Assembly (NCBI RefSeq): GCF_000379605.1
Contig: NZ_KB902579.1
Coordinates: 62,111 to 126,110, forward strand
Direction of reading: 5' to 3'
DNA length: 64,000 bases
Source of the DNA: Rhizobium giardinii bv. giardinii H152
GTDB taxonomy: Bacteria; Pseudomonadota; Alphaproteobacteria; Rhizobiales; Rhizobiaceae
In this document: piece after piece, positions 44,420 to 54,416 of the stretch
Position numbering within the stretch: position 1 is the first letter of the stretch
How the letters are laid out: every line of letters starts with the position of its first letter
Made by a program: the position numbers and the translations under genes
The notes under the pieces: model-generated
What the model was told of the DNA's origin: nothing
Seen by the model: only the letters and a program-made list of their open reading frames with translations
Database searches by the model: none

Positions 44420-45468
44420 TGAGCCTCCCGCGGCGGCGGGAACGGCACTCCCACACGGATCGCCTTGGAGAACTCCGGTGTCAGGCCGACGGTTCGGGCC
44501 CGTTCGCCGATCTGAGCGATCTCCCTCAACTGAGACAGCGGCACCGAGGTGTCGATGGCCCCGCGGTCATAGGCATAGTCGGGAAGATATCCGTTGACGA
44601 TCAGCCGCCAGTCGAACGGTACCTTGTCTCCTGCCACCCGCATCAGTTTGACGACGGTCGTCGTGCAGTTGGTCGTGATCGAATTGTACCACTGCGGGGT
44701 CGCAGCAAGCGCGTTGGCGTCGGCGACATATTCGAGCAGCAGCAGTCGGGCCTGCTGCTGGGTCGCCCGCAACCGATAGATCTGGACGTCCTCGCCGCGA
44801 ACGTTCGACCGGACACCGACGACATCCCGCTCGTCCGCTGCGAGGATCACGAGCGGGTCGTTCTTGAACAGGTCGGCCAAAGGCGAGAACGAACCGCCCG
44901 CACGGTGGCGGACCTCGATCGACCAGGCAAGCTGCTCGCCACCGTCGAAGCCGAAGCTGAATATCACGTGGGCGATCTTGTTCCCGGACCAGTAGGACAT
45001 GAACATGTCGACCGTCTTCAGCTTGCTCAGATCGTAGGTGCGCGTCGTCCAACGTTGGGTGAAGTCGGTGTTGCTGTGCCACTCGAAGTCCCGGAAGTTG
45101 GTGAGGGTCAGCGTGTTGGCATCGATCCTGCCCGTGACCTGTCGGGCGACATCGGGTGCCCAGGCGGCGTTGGCCTCTGGCTTGATCGTACTCCACCACA
45201 CCAGCACGCCGAGGAAAAGCGCAAGATATGCGGCAACGGCCGGGAGCCGCCAACGACTGAAAAGTGCCGCCACTGTAAAAATACCGAACACGGCAAAGAT
45301 GCCAGCGGCGATCCCGCGGCGTACTTCCGGTAGCGGCAGCCGATACCATAGGGCAAGCGCCACCCAGACTGTTGTCAGCGCGATGATCATAGCCAGCACT
45401 GTGAGCAGAATAGCCAATATGAAGCGTCGCAATCCCGTCTCCCGGCTGGCCTTCAGTTCAATGCTCAT
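44416..45468 (-). CDS. DUF4105 (Lnb N-terminal-like) membrane protein
   Basis: Protein of 350 aa with three N-terminal transmembrane helices (ILAILLTVLAMIIALTTVWV and two more before residue 95) and a periplasmic DUF4105 domain. Signature blocks are FRDFEWHSNTDF, YWSGNKIAHVIFSFGFDGG, SIEVRH, and NSITTNCTTTV with the conserved Asn-Cys typical of papain-like NlpC/Lnb folds. Such proteins may be cysteine hydrolases or acyltransferases acting on envelope lipids or lipoproteins. It follows sulfatase 3 in the same direction after 143 bp. Start ATG 45468 has a weak ribosome-binding site. Confidence 0.85.
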   Translation of the reverse strand: MSIELKASRETGLRRFILAILLTVLAMIIALTTVWVALALWYRLPLPEVRRGIAAGIFAVFGIFTVAALFSRWRLPAVAAYLALFLGVLVWWSTIKPEANAAWAPDVARQVTGRIDANTLTLTNFRDFEWHSNTDFTQRWTTRTYDLSKLKTVDMFMSYWSGNKIAHVIFSFGFDGGEQLAWSIEVRHRAGGSFSPLADLFKNDPLVILAADERDVVGVRSNVRGEDVQIYRLRATQQQARLLLLEYVADANALAATPQWYNSITTNCTTTVVKLMRVAGDKVPFDWRLIVNGYLPDYAYDRGAIDTSVPLSQLREIAQIGERARTVGLTPEFSKAIRVGVPFPPPREAQ

Positions 45469-45509
45469 GCTCGGGACCGTGCCTGCAATACGAACGACCG
45501 GAGTTTGCC

Positions 45510-45590
45510 ATGCGTGCCTTGGTTGATCTCCCGGAAAGCGAGGTACGGGATCATTGTCATCTCCAGCTATTGATATCGGATTCGGTGTAA
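45510..45590 (+). pseudogene. Ribbon-helix-helix antitoxin-like remnant
   Basis: CGGAG precedes an ATG that encodes MRALVDLPESEVRD, matching the N-terminal strand and helix of CopG-type antitoxins, then the frame ends after 26 codons. No partner toxin is present. It lies on the opposite strand between DUF4105 and sulfatase 3. Confidence 0.35.
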
Positions 45591-45611
45591 AACCCGCTTT
45601 TGAGTTCGACG

Positions 45612-47228
45612 CTACTTGCCACCCCCGGCAGCGCCGGACTGAACAATCTCCAGCGCCCGTTCGATGCTAAGAGTCCCACCGCGCTGGCTCGGCGGATATT
45701 CTTTGAAGGTCTCGAGGAACTGCCCGACGAGCGTAACGGCCGGCACCATCGTCCAGAGTTTCTCACCCCACCAGCGGCCATAGAACATCGACTGGTCCTG
45801 GTACTTTTCCCAAGGATCCTGCCGCAGGTTGGTGACGAGCGGGACGTTGGTGGATTCTTCGGAACCCGTGAACAGGTTGCCCTTGATCGTCTTGAACGCC
45901 AGCTTCCAGTTGTCGTAGCGGACGGCCATCAGGTCGGCGTTGTCGCTGAAGTAGAAAAACTCCTTGCGGGGCCCTTTGTCGACCTCGCCTTTGAAGTACG
46001 GCATGAAATTGTAACCGTCGAGATGGACCTTGAAGGTCTTCTCGCCCGCCTGCTTGCCCGTCAGCAGCTCTTCCTTGATGTTCGGCTCGCCAGCACCTGC
46101 AAGCAGCGTCGGCATGAAGTCTTCGCCAGCGATGATGTCATTATAGATCGTCCCCGGCTTAATCGTGCCCGGCCACTTCGCGACCATCGGAACGCGGAAG
46201 CCACCTTCGAAGGTCGTACCCTTTTCGCCGCGGAAAGGGCTGTTGCCGCCGTCCGGCCAGGAAAAGGTCTCCGAGCCGTTGTCGCTGGTGAAGACCACGA
46301 TGGTGTTGTCGGCGATCTTCAGCTTGTCGAGCTCGGCGAGGATCTGGCCGACCTCCCAGTCAAGCTCGGCCATGGCGTCGGCGTAGAGGCCGAAACCGCT
46401 CTTGTTTTCCCACTTCGGCGACAGATGTGTCCACACGTGCGTACGCGTGGCGTTGTGCCAGAGAAAGAACGGCTTGTTGGCCTTGGCCGAGCGGTCAATG
46501 AAGTCGATGGAGCGGCGGACCAGTTCTTCGTCGACTGTTTCCATGGAAAACTTCTGGGTGGGATCCATTCCGTCGTGCGGCGGAAGCGGCCCGGCATCCA
46601 TAATCGTCTGCTTGCCGACCTTGCCCCAACGGGGATCGACGGTCGTGTCATCCGTTTCGGACGCCTTGGTATCTACGATGTTGCGCGGCCCGAAGGTCGC
46701 TCGGAACTTAGCGTCCTTCGGGTAGTCGGGGTCATAAGGCTCCTCCATCGCATTCAGGTGGTAGAGGATCCCGTAGAACTCGTCGAATCCATGGACGGTC
46801 GGAAGGAACTCGTTGCGGTCTCCCAGATGGTTCTTGCCGATCTGCGCGGTCGCATAGCCCATCGGCTTCAATAGGTCTGCGATCGTCGGATCCCTGTCCT
46901 GAAGTCCTTGCTTGGCGGCGGGCATGCCGACCTTCAGAAGACCCGTCCGGAACGGCGTCTGGCCGAGGATGAAGGCGGCCCGTCCTGCCGTGCACGACTG
47001 CTGTGCGTAGTAGTCGGTGAACAGTGCTCCTTCCTTGGCGAGGCGGTCGATGTTCGGCGTGCTGCCGCCCATCATGCCCCGGTGGTAGGCGCTGACGTTC
47101 CACACCCCGACGTCGTCACCCATGATCACGACGATGTTCGGTTTGCCTTGCGTCTCCTGCGCAGATGCCGCGCCGCAGACTAGCATGGTCGAGGCCAGCA
47201 TCATGGTTCCGATCAGGCTGCTCTTCAT
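45612..47228 (-). CDS. Periplasmic sulfatase 3 (CTAGR type)
   Basis: Type I sulfatase of 538 aa with a signal peptide ending near AASAQETQG. Metal pair MGDDVGVWN; formylglycine position C79-T-A-G-R in QQSCTAGRAAF, where Ala replaces the usual Pro of CxPxR; IGKNHLGD active-site block; FTSDNGSETF metal site. The Ala variant is known among sulfatase subfamilies and may still be matured by FGE, but this needs proof here. GAGGGA precedes ATG 47228. The gene leads a long minus-strand unit (DUF4105, DUF900 lipoprotein, DUF4239, small membrane protein). A 19-bp palindromic box (47311-47329) lies 83 bp upstream. Confidence 0.92.
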   Translation of the reverse strand: MKSSLIGTMMLASTMLVCGAASAQETQGKPNIVVIMGDDVGVWNVSAYHRGMMGGSTPNIDRLAKEGALFTDYYAQQSCTAGRAAFILGQTPFRTGLLKVGMPAAKQGLQDRDPTIADLLKPMGYATAQIGKNHLGDRNEFLPTVHGFDEFYGILYHLNAMEEPYDPDYPKDAKFRATFGPRNIVDTKASETDDTTVDPRWGKVGKQTIMDAGPLPPHDGMDPTQKFSMETVDEELVRRSIDFIDRSAKANKPFFLWHNATRTHVWTHLSPKWENKSGFGLYADAMAELDWEVGQILAELDKLKIADNTIVVFTSDNGSETFSWPDGGNSPFRGEKGTTFEGGFRVPMVAKWPGTIKPGTIYNDIIAGEDFMPTLLAGAGEPNIKEELLTGKQAGEKTFKVHLDGYNFMPYFKGEVDKGPRKEFFYFSDNADLMAVRYDNWKLAFKTIKGNLFTGSEESTNVPLVTNLRQDPWEKYQDQSMFYGRWWGEKLWTMVPAVTLVGQFLETFKEYPPSQRGGTLSIERALEIVQSGAAGGGK

Positions 47229-47310
47229 CTCAGTTCCCTCGGTCAACGGATGCCACGCGATGTGGGACCGCAATTGGCGCGAACCTAGCGGGTGCGCCAT
47301 GCGGGCGCAC

Positions 47311-47329
47311 GTAACATACAGTATCGTAC
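47311..47329. promoter_or_regulatory. Palindromic box A (sulfatase 3 promoter)
   Basis: GTAACATACAGTATCGTAC, 7 of 9 symmetric pairs. On the minus strand a TAGGTT hexamer begins exactly 23 nt after the box, before sulfatase 3. Confidence 0.65.
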
Positions 47330-47455
47330 TGTCGCCAAGCACCGTTGCGGGGCATGGAATCTGGCGTCATGTCCGCTCGAGAGACACCGCGCGTTGCCAC
47401 CCGAATGGGCATCGAGATGGGACCGTTCCCATGTTTTACAGGCCGTTCGAGGGAC

Positions 47456-47474
47456 AGATGTTACTGTATGTTAC
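47456..47474. promoter_or_regulatory. Palindromic box B (before HAD remnant)
   Basis: AGATGTTACTGTATGTTAC (reverse complement begins GTAACATACAGTAACAT, sharing 13 bases with box A). On the plus strand TAGTGT starts 23 nt after it. The gene it served is now only the remnant at 47552. Confidence 0.6.
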
Positions 47475-47551
47475 GGGCATCCGGCCACTACTCTGCATAG
47501 TGTCGCCATGGCGACGTTCTCCTTACCGATGCCTGGTTCGCATAGGACCTG

Positions 47552-47665
47552 AAGTTCTCTATTGGCGAGCCCGGCAAGGCCTTCAATGAGGCGGGGGCTA
47601 AGGGGTGGACGGTCGTCGACATGAAGGACGACTGGAAGTCGAACTATCTGTCGGACAAGAAGTAA
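47552..47665 (+). pseudogene. C-terminal remnant of a second HAD phosphatase
   Basis: The frame encodes FNEAGAKGWTVVDMKDDWKS and NYLSDKK before a TAA. It matches the last residues of the HAD protein at 32226-33239 (NQWTVVDMKADWKQIFREK). The rest of the gene is absent, although palindromic box B survives upstream. This is a deleted paralogue. Confidence 0.65.
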
Positions 47666-47699
47666 GAGCGCCAGGAGATCGGGGCCGTGGATTGCGACC

Positions 47700-47966
47700 T
47701 TAGCGCCGACCCGAAAACGGCACGATCTTCGCCTTCTCGACCATCTCCTCGATCTCCTTGCGCAGGCTCTCGAAGAGTTCGGCGCTTTCCGCGTACCGCT
47801 CGTCGCGCTCGGGTGCGGTCGACGTCTCCCACGTTCGCTTCAACTCGTCGGCAAGGGCAAAGTCGTTACAGAGGTCTCGGAAGTTTTCGCACCGGGCCGC
47901 AAGTTCATCGATGTCCTGTGTCCTGGCAGGGAATGCTCGCTTTGCTAAACCTGTGTCGTATTCCAT
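47700..47966 (-). CDS. Small helical protein (88 aa) under box C
   Basis: Starts at ATG 47966 (MEYDTGLAKRAF) and encodes a mostly helical, charged protein with the blocks DIDELAARCENFRDLCNDFA and ELFESLRKEIEEMVEKAKIV. No signal peptide or known domain is seen; two Cys lie four residues apart in the second helix. Palindromic box C lies 83 bp upstream of this start (48049-48067), so the gene seems part of the sulfatase regulon. The longer frame from 48017 is less likely. Confidence 0.6.
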   Translation of the reverse strand: MEYDTGLAKRAFPARTQDIDELAARCENFRDLCNDFALADELKRTWETSTAPERDERYAESAELFESLRKEIEEMVEKAKIVPFSGRR

Positions 47967-48048
47967 CGAGAATATTGCCCCCCGGGATCGTTTCACCGCG
48001 TCCTGTGACGGCTTCACACATTAGTCCAGACGATTGCCGCCTTGGCCA

Positions 48049-48067
48049 GTATGTTACAGTATCGAAC
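48049..48067. promoter_or_regulatory. Palindromic box C
   Basis: GTATGTTACAGTATCGAAC, 6 of 9 pairs. On the minus strand ACTAAT/TAATGT begins 23-25 nt after it, before the 88-aa gene. A half site GTAACATAG lies at 48113. Confidence 0.6.
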
Positions 48068-48194
48068 GTCCCCCAATCGCGCGACTGTCTGCGGATTTCG
48101 TCGGCGTTGGGCGTAACATAGGGCCTTCGTCGGCCACTGCCAGCATCCGCAAATCTCCCTGCACCCACGGCCCGCAGACAGCACTTTTCGGCAT

Positions 48195-48213
48195 GTAACA
48201 TACTAGATGTTAC
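48195..48213. promoter_or_regulatory. Palindromic box G
   Basis: GTAACATACTAGATGTTAC with perfect 7-bp arms. TAGCTT begins 23 nt downstream on the plus strand, ahead of the DUF2147 gene. Confidence 0.65.
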
Positions 48214-48290
48214 GGGCGCTTCCGGTGCGTCTGGCATAGCTTGGTCCGTCAGCACATCCCGCTGAAGCGAAATGCTGGAAGGATCGCTCG

Positions 48291-48665
48291 ATGTCACGCA
48301 TTGCCCGAAGGGCCACCGCGTTTGCCGCCGCCGCATTCATGTCCAGCGCCATGCTTGCGATAATGAGCGCGGGGCTTGCCAGCGCCGCAGACCCGATCCT
48401 CGGCAACTGGAAGACGGAGCTCGGTGACACCGCGGCGATCGAGCAATGCGGCGGCGGCTTCTGTATCACGCTGAAGAACGGAAAACATGCGGGCCAAAAG
48501 ATCGGCGCGTTCGAGGGCCAGGAAGGCAGCTACTCGGGCAAGATCACCGATCCGGAAGCGAACAAGACCTACAATGGGACGATCACCGTGTCTGGCGACA
48601 CCGTCACATTGAAGGGCTGCGTCATGAAGGTCGTCTGCGAATCCCAGAAATGGTCTCGTCTGTAG
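48291..48665 (+). CDS. DUF2147 exported protein
   Basis: Protein of 124 aa with an N-terminal signal peptide (cleavage near LASAADP) and a DUF2147 domain: ILGNWKTELGDTAAIEQCGG, FCITLKNG, then a beta-rich region with GTITVSGDTVTLKGCVMKVV and final CESQKWSRL. Paired Cys probably form disulfides in the periplasm. The DUF2147 family includes small periplasmic proteins without a defined role. Palindromic box G is about 78 bp upstream of the start, and an outer-membrane barrel gene follows at 137 bp, suggesting co-transcription. Confidence 0.85.
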   Translation: MSRIARRATAFAAAAFMSSAMLAIMSAGLASAADPILGNWKTELGDTAAIEQCGGGFCITLKNGKHAGQKIGAFEGQEGSYSGKITDPEANKTYNGTITVSGDTVTLKGCVMKVVCESQKWSRL

Positions 48666-48801
48666 GTCGTAAATCTGGTGATCCGCGACGGTGTTTTTGG
48701 TGATATATGAAAGTGGGCATGAAGGCACAGGGGATGTGATTCGTCTGCTCGGCACGTCTGAAACTCCGGGCCAGTCCCGGAATCTGCAACGGGGAACTGG
48801 C

Positions 48802-49584
48802 ATGGTTGGAATTAAAGGCGCATGTCTCGGGCTGGCGTGGGCTCTCGCCATCGCGGCCCCATCATCAGCAGCCGATATGTCTGATCCGAACGGACTGGTC
48901 GCAGCCGACAGCGGTTGGAAGTACCAGGTCACGCTCGACGGCTGGCTGGCGGGTTTGAACGGCGACGTCGGGATACGTGGCCTTCCGGCGGCTGGCGTCG
49001 ACGTTTCTCCGTTGGACGTGCTCGGGGACCTGGACGGTGCATTCGCAGGATCCTTCCAGGCCGTCGGGGATAGCTGGCTGCTCTACTCGGATTTCATGTG
49101 GTCCAAGATTTCCACGGATGCCGAATTCGGCCGCCGCGGCGGGACGGCTGATTTCGAGCAGACGCAGATCCTGTTCACCGCGCTTGTCGGGTACGAGCTT
49201 CCGGTCAATGTCGACAACATGCAACTCTACGCGACAGGCGGCCTGCGTTACCAGCACTACGACGTCGACCTGTCGATCGATCCGGCTCTCTTCCCGACGA
49301 TCGACCGCAGCGGCTCCAAAGGCTGGGTGGACCCCGTCGTCGGTGCGGCCCTACACTACGACATCAACGACAAGTGGTTCGTCGACGTGATGGCCGACGT
49401 CGGCGGTTTTGGGATCTCCTCGGACATAACACTCCAAGGGACGGCAACGATCGGCTACAACTGGACTGACAACATCGCGTCGTCCTTCGGCTACAAGGCC
49501 CTCTACACCGACTACAAGGATGGCGGCTTCCGCTACGACGCCACCCAGCATGGCATCTTCGCTCGGATGGCGCTGAAGTTCTAG
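48802..49584 (+). CDS. Outer-membrane beta-barrel protein
   Basis: About 260 aa, with a signal peptide (cleavage after PSSAA) and alternating amphipathic strands ending GIFARMALKF, the terminal Phe being the insertion signal of outer-membrane barrels. The strand blocks YQVTLDGWLAGLNGDVGIRG, LLYSDFMWSKI and GYNWTDNIASSFGYKALYTD support an eight-stranded OmpW/porin-like barrel. It may pass or bind a hydrophobic sulfate ester, which is conjecture from context. GGGGAA precedes ATG 48802. A remnant of a duplicate lies at 29620-29829. Confidence 0.8.
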   Translation: MVGIKGACLGLAWALAIAAPSSAADMSDPNGLVAADSGWKYQVTLDGWLAGLNGDVGIRGLPAAGVDVSPLDVLGDLDGAFAGSFQAVGDSWLLYSDFMWSKISTDAEFGRRGGTADFEQTQILFTALVGYELPVNVDNMQLYATGGLRYQHYDVDLSIDPALFPTIDRSGSKGWVDPVVGAALHYDINDKWFVDVMADVGGFGISSDITLQGTATIGYNWTDNIASSFGYKALYTDYKDGGFRYDATQHGIFARMALKF

Positions 49585-49612
49585 CAGCGCTGCTGCGGGC
49601 AAGGGTTCCGTC

Positions 49613-50569
49613 TCACGCCCGCCTAATGCAGCGGAATCCGACATGGCTGGTGGACGTGTCCTCCGGCTCGGCGTGTCGTGCCGCCGGACGATAGCGACGG
49701 CAATAGTTCGGCGCACAGAGATGCGAGCCTCCCTTGAGCACACGCCTCGGGATCCTGATTTCCGGCTGATTCGGATCGAAGCTCGCCGCCAGCGCGCCGC
49801 CGCGCGGGTTCTGCGGAATGCAGCACGATTTCGTCGCCGGCTCCGGATGGCGGCTCGACCAGAAGTCAGACGTCCACTCCCAGACATTGCCGATCATGTC
49901 GTAGATTCCGTATCCGTTTGCGGGGTATGAGCCGACGGGCGAGGTCCTGTCCGCCCCGGCAACTTTCGTGCTCAGCGTCGGAAACGTGCCCTGCCATGTG
50001 TTGGCCATGGCCTTGCCTTCCGGGGTTAGTTCATCACCCCAGGCGAATTCGATATCCTCGAGGCCGCCGCGCGCCGCCAGCTCCCATTCCGCCTCGGTCG
50101 GCAAATCCTTGCCTGCCCAGTCCGCATATGCCTTGGCATCGCTATAGGCGACGTGAACCACCGGATGATCCAGCTTGCCCCGGATATCGCTCCTGCCGCC
50201 ATAGGGATGTTTCCAGTCCGCGCCGAACTTGAACGACCACCACTGACTGATATCCGGTCCGTTTACGGATTTGGGCGGCGTGAACACCAGCGACCCGGCC
50301 CGAAGCATCTTCGGAAGTGCTCCGGGATAATCCTCCGGGCGCGGCGCGCGTTCCGCGACCGTCACATGCCCGGTCGCTTTCACGAACTCTGCGAACTGTC
50401 GGTTGGTCACCGGAGTAACGCCGATCCAGAAGCCATCGACCTTGACGGCATGTGCCGGAGCCTCCTCGGGGTAATGTCTGTCCGATCCCATTATGAAGGT
50501 CCGGCCGGGGATCCACACGAGATCGTCCGCGTCGGCGTCTTCGCCTGTCGCGACTGTTCCAGTTGCCAT
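49613..50569 (-). CDS. Formylglycine-generating enzyme (sulfatase maturase)
   Basis: FGE/SUMF1-type enzyme of 318 aa that converts the CxPxR Cys of sulfatases to formylglycine using O2 and Cu. Blocks in order: VWIPGRTFIMGSD, DGFWIGVTPVTNRQFAEFV, LPTEAEWELAARGG, YDMIGNVWEWTSDFW, and the active site HLCAPNYC with C285 and C290 spaced as the two catalytic Cys of known FGE. GFRCIRRA closes the fold. No signal peptide is evident, so it would modify unfolded sulfatases before export. A 35-bp palindrome centred on box D lies upstream. This is the single maturase in view for the four sulfatases. Confidence 0.93.
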   Translation of the reverse strand: MATGTVATGEDADADDLVWIPGRTFIMGSDRHYPEEAPAHAVKVDGFWIGVTPVTNRQFAEFVKATGHVTVAERAPRPEDYPGALPKMLRAGSLVFTPPKSVNGPDISQWWSFKFGADWKHPYGGRSDIRGKLDHPVVHVAYSDAKAYADWAGKDLPTEAEWELAARGGLEDIEFAWGDELTPEGKAMANTWQGTFPTLSTKVAGADRTSPVGSYPANGYGIYDMIGNVWEWTSDFWSSRHPEPATKSCCIPQNPRGGALAASFDPNQPEIRIPRRVLKGGSHLCAPNYCRRYRPAARHAEPEDTSTSHVGFRCIRRA

Positions 50570-50626
50570 ACCATTGCCCTTTGTTTCGACTGAACGCACC
50601 TTCTACGGAATCCCCGATCGCGGGGC

Positions 50627-50645
50627 GTATGTTACAGTAATATAC
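50627..50645. promoter_or_regulatory. Palindromic box D with extended 35-bp palindrome (FGE promoter)
   Basis: GTATGTTACAGTAATATAC, the best copy (8 of 9 pairs). Symmetry extends outward to CGCGGGGCGTAT on the left and ATACGCCCCGCG on the right (50619-50653, 16 of 17 pairs). TAGAAG starts 21 nt after the 19-bp box on the minus strand, toward FGE. Confidence 0.65.
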
Positions 50646-50755
50646 GCCCCGCGGGACGCGTAGGTAGCGTATTTTCTGGCGAATCCCATAAAAACGCTCT
50701 GCCCTATCTCTGCTCTAACCAAAGTTTTGCTCCGGGCGACTGCCCCTCGGCGCGT

Positions 50756-50774
50756 GTTGGTTACTGTAACATAC
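50756..50774. promoter_or_regulatory. Palindromic box E
   Basis: GTTGGTTACTGTAACATAC (minus-strand reading GTATGTTACAGTAACCAAC), 7 of 9 pairs, upstream of the Cys-rich protein/OmpA-like unit on the plus strand. Confidence 0.65.
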
Positions 50775-50853
50775 TTCCTTTCTTGACGCGGGTGCGCGAC
50801 GTATGTCTCCGGAAAGCTCCTCAGATCACTCGCTCCAAGATCGGATCATCACG

Positions 50854-51276
50854 ATGAAGAAACTTGGCTTGTTCGGAGGGGCGGTGTTGATAGCCCTTCT
50901 CACACTAACTGCCGCCACGCGCGCGGACACGATCAGCTACGCGGACGCGGTGACCACGCTCGCCACCGACTGCGGCACCGACATCAAGAAGTTCTGTAAA
51001 GGTATGAACCTCGGTGGCGGCCGTATCCAGAGCTGTCTGGAAGGACACGCGGGGAAGGTCTCACCGACCTGCACTGCGTCGTTGGCGAGCGTCGTCACAT
51101 CGATTCGAGCACGACTCGCGGCGCAATCGTCCTTCGCGGCGATCTGCAAGCACGACGCCGCCCAATACTGCAAAGGTGTCAAAGGCGAGGGCAACGTCCT
51201 TTCCTGCCTGAACAAGGCGAAGCGCGTCAATGAAGGGCAGTGCGGTCAGGCCATCACAGACGCGGGATGGCGTTGA
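50854..51276 (+). CDS. Cysteine-rich repeat exported protein (GLG1-like repeats)
   Basis: About 140 aa with a signal peptide (KLGLFGGAVLIALLTLTAAT). Two Cys-rich repeats of the type found in Golgi apparatus protein 1 follow: DCGTDIKKFCKGMNLGGGRI (then SCLEGH...C) and ICKHDAAQYCKGVKGEGNVL (then SCLNKA...C). Eight Cys likely make four disulfides in the periplasm. Bacterial proteins with these repeats have no agreed function. The ATG at 50854 (MKKLGLF) is preferred over 50803 because it begins the signal peptide. It is followed after 20 bp by an OmpA-like gene and preceded by box E. Confidence 0.75.
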   Translation: MKKLGLFGGAVLIALLTLTAATRADTISYADAVTTLATDCGTDIKKFCKGMNLGGGRIQSCLEGHAGKVSPTCTASLASVVTSIRARLAAQSSFAAICKHDAAQYCKGVKGEGNVLSCLNKAKRVNEGQCGQAITDAGWR

Positions 51277-51296
51277 ACCATCGGGGAGACAAGACA

Positions 51297-51866
51297 ATGA
51301 TGAACCTTCGATTTGGCACACTGCTTACGGTCGGCCTCATGATGGCTCCAGGCCAAGCGTCGGCTCAGGAACTCAGCGACAAGCAGCTCATTCGAACCCT
51401 CGGAAGGGTGGAGGGTGCCGCGCCCGCAATCGACGTCGCTCTCCTGGTGCAAGAGGCGGCAGCCAGTGCAGGCAAGGGGGTCGCCAGCCTTCCGGACTGG
51501 CAGAACCTCTCGAAGCTATCGCAATTGATCGTCGAGATCGAATTCGAGAACGATTCCGTCGCGATCGAGCCGAAATCCTACCGCACGGTCGGCATGATCG
51601 CCGATGCTCTGCATCATCCGAACCTGCGGCGATACAAATTCCTCGTCGTCGGTCACACCAGCTCGACTGGCGATGCCAAGCATAATCTCATGCTCAGCCA
51701 GAAACGTGCGGACGCGATCACGGAGGCGCTGTCCACGACCTTCGCGATAGCACCGGACCGTCTGATTGCGATCGGAGTGGGTGAGGAATGGCCCGTCGAT
51801 CCGGCCAACCCGCAGGCTGCCGACAATCGGCGCGTACAGTTGGTCAATCTCGGGCTGGTTCGATAG
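51297..51866 (+). CDS. OmpA-like C-terminal domain protein
   Basis: About 189 aa, with a signal peptide (cleavage near QASAQEL) and a C-terminal OmpA-like peptidoglycan-binding domain. The blocks VEIEFENDSVAIEPKSYRTV, FLVVGHTSSTGDAKHNLMLS, QKRADAITEALSTTF and ADNRRVQLVNLGL are typical, including the Asp/Arg pair that binds diaminopimelate. It lies in the periplasm, perhaps tethered by peptidoglycan only, since no barrel is present. GGGGAG precedes ATG 51297. It is downstream of the Cys-rich gene and 90 bp ahead of sulfatase 4. A broken copy of its end occurs after sulfatase 4. Confidence 0.85.
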   Translation: MMNLRFGTLLTVGLMMAPGQASAQELSDKQLIRTLGRVEGAAPAIDVALLVQEAAASAGKGVASLPDWQNLSKLSQLIVEIEFENDSVAIEPKSYRTVGMIADALHHPNLRRYKFLVVGHTSSTGDAKHNLMLSQKRADAITEALSTTFAIAPDRLIAIGVGEEWPVDPANPQAADNRRVQLVNLGLVR

Positions 51867-51887
51867 CCGCCGCGGACGTTCTGCGGC

Positions 51888-51906
51888 GTATGTTACAGTC
51901 ACGTAC
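51888..51906. promoter_or_regulatory. Palindromic box F (sulfatase 4 promoter)
   Basis: GTATGTTACAGTCACGTAC, 7 of 9 pairs. It lies just ahead of ATTAGCATAATGTAAAGTT. A TAATGT hexamer starts 14 nt after the box. Confidence 0.65.
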
Positions 51907-51955
51907 TTGTTCTATTAGCATAATGTAAAGTTTGGCACCCAGATGGGAGACGACA

Positions 51956-54346
<2,391 letters not shown>

Positions 54347-54366
54347 TGAAAGGGCCGGACAACAAG

Positions 54367-54391
54367 GGGGACGTTGAGCACCAACGTCCCC
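54367..54391 (+). terminator. Hairpin after sulfatase 4
   Basis: Perfect 10-bp stem GGGGACGTTG / CAACGTCCCC with a 5-nt loop, 20 bp after the stop codon. It is followed by ATTTGGTTAAAAATTTC rather than a pure T-run, so termination efficiency is uncertain. Confidence 0.6.
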
Positions 54392-54416
54392 ATTTGGTTA
54401 AAAATTTCACTTCATG

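Noticed and set aside
45600-46874. 424-codon plus-strand frame
   Set aside because: Antisense of sulfatase 3.
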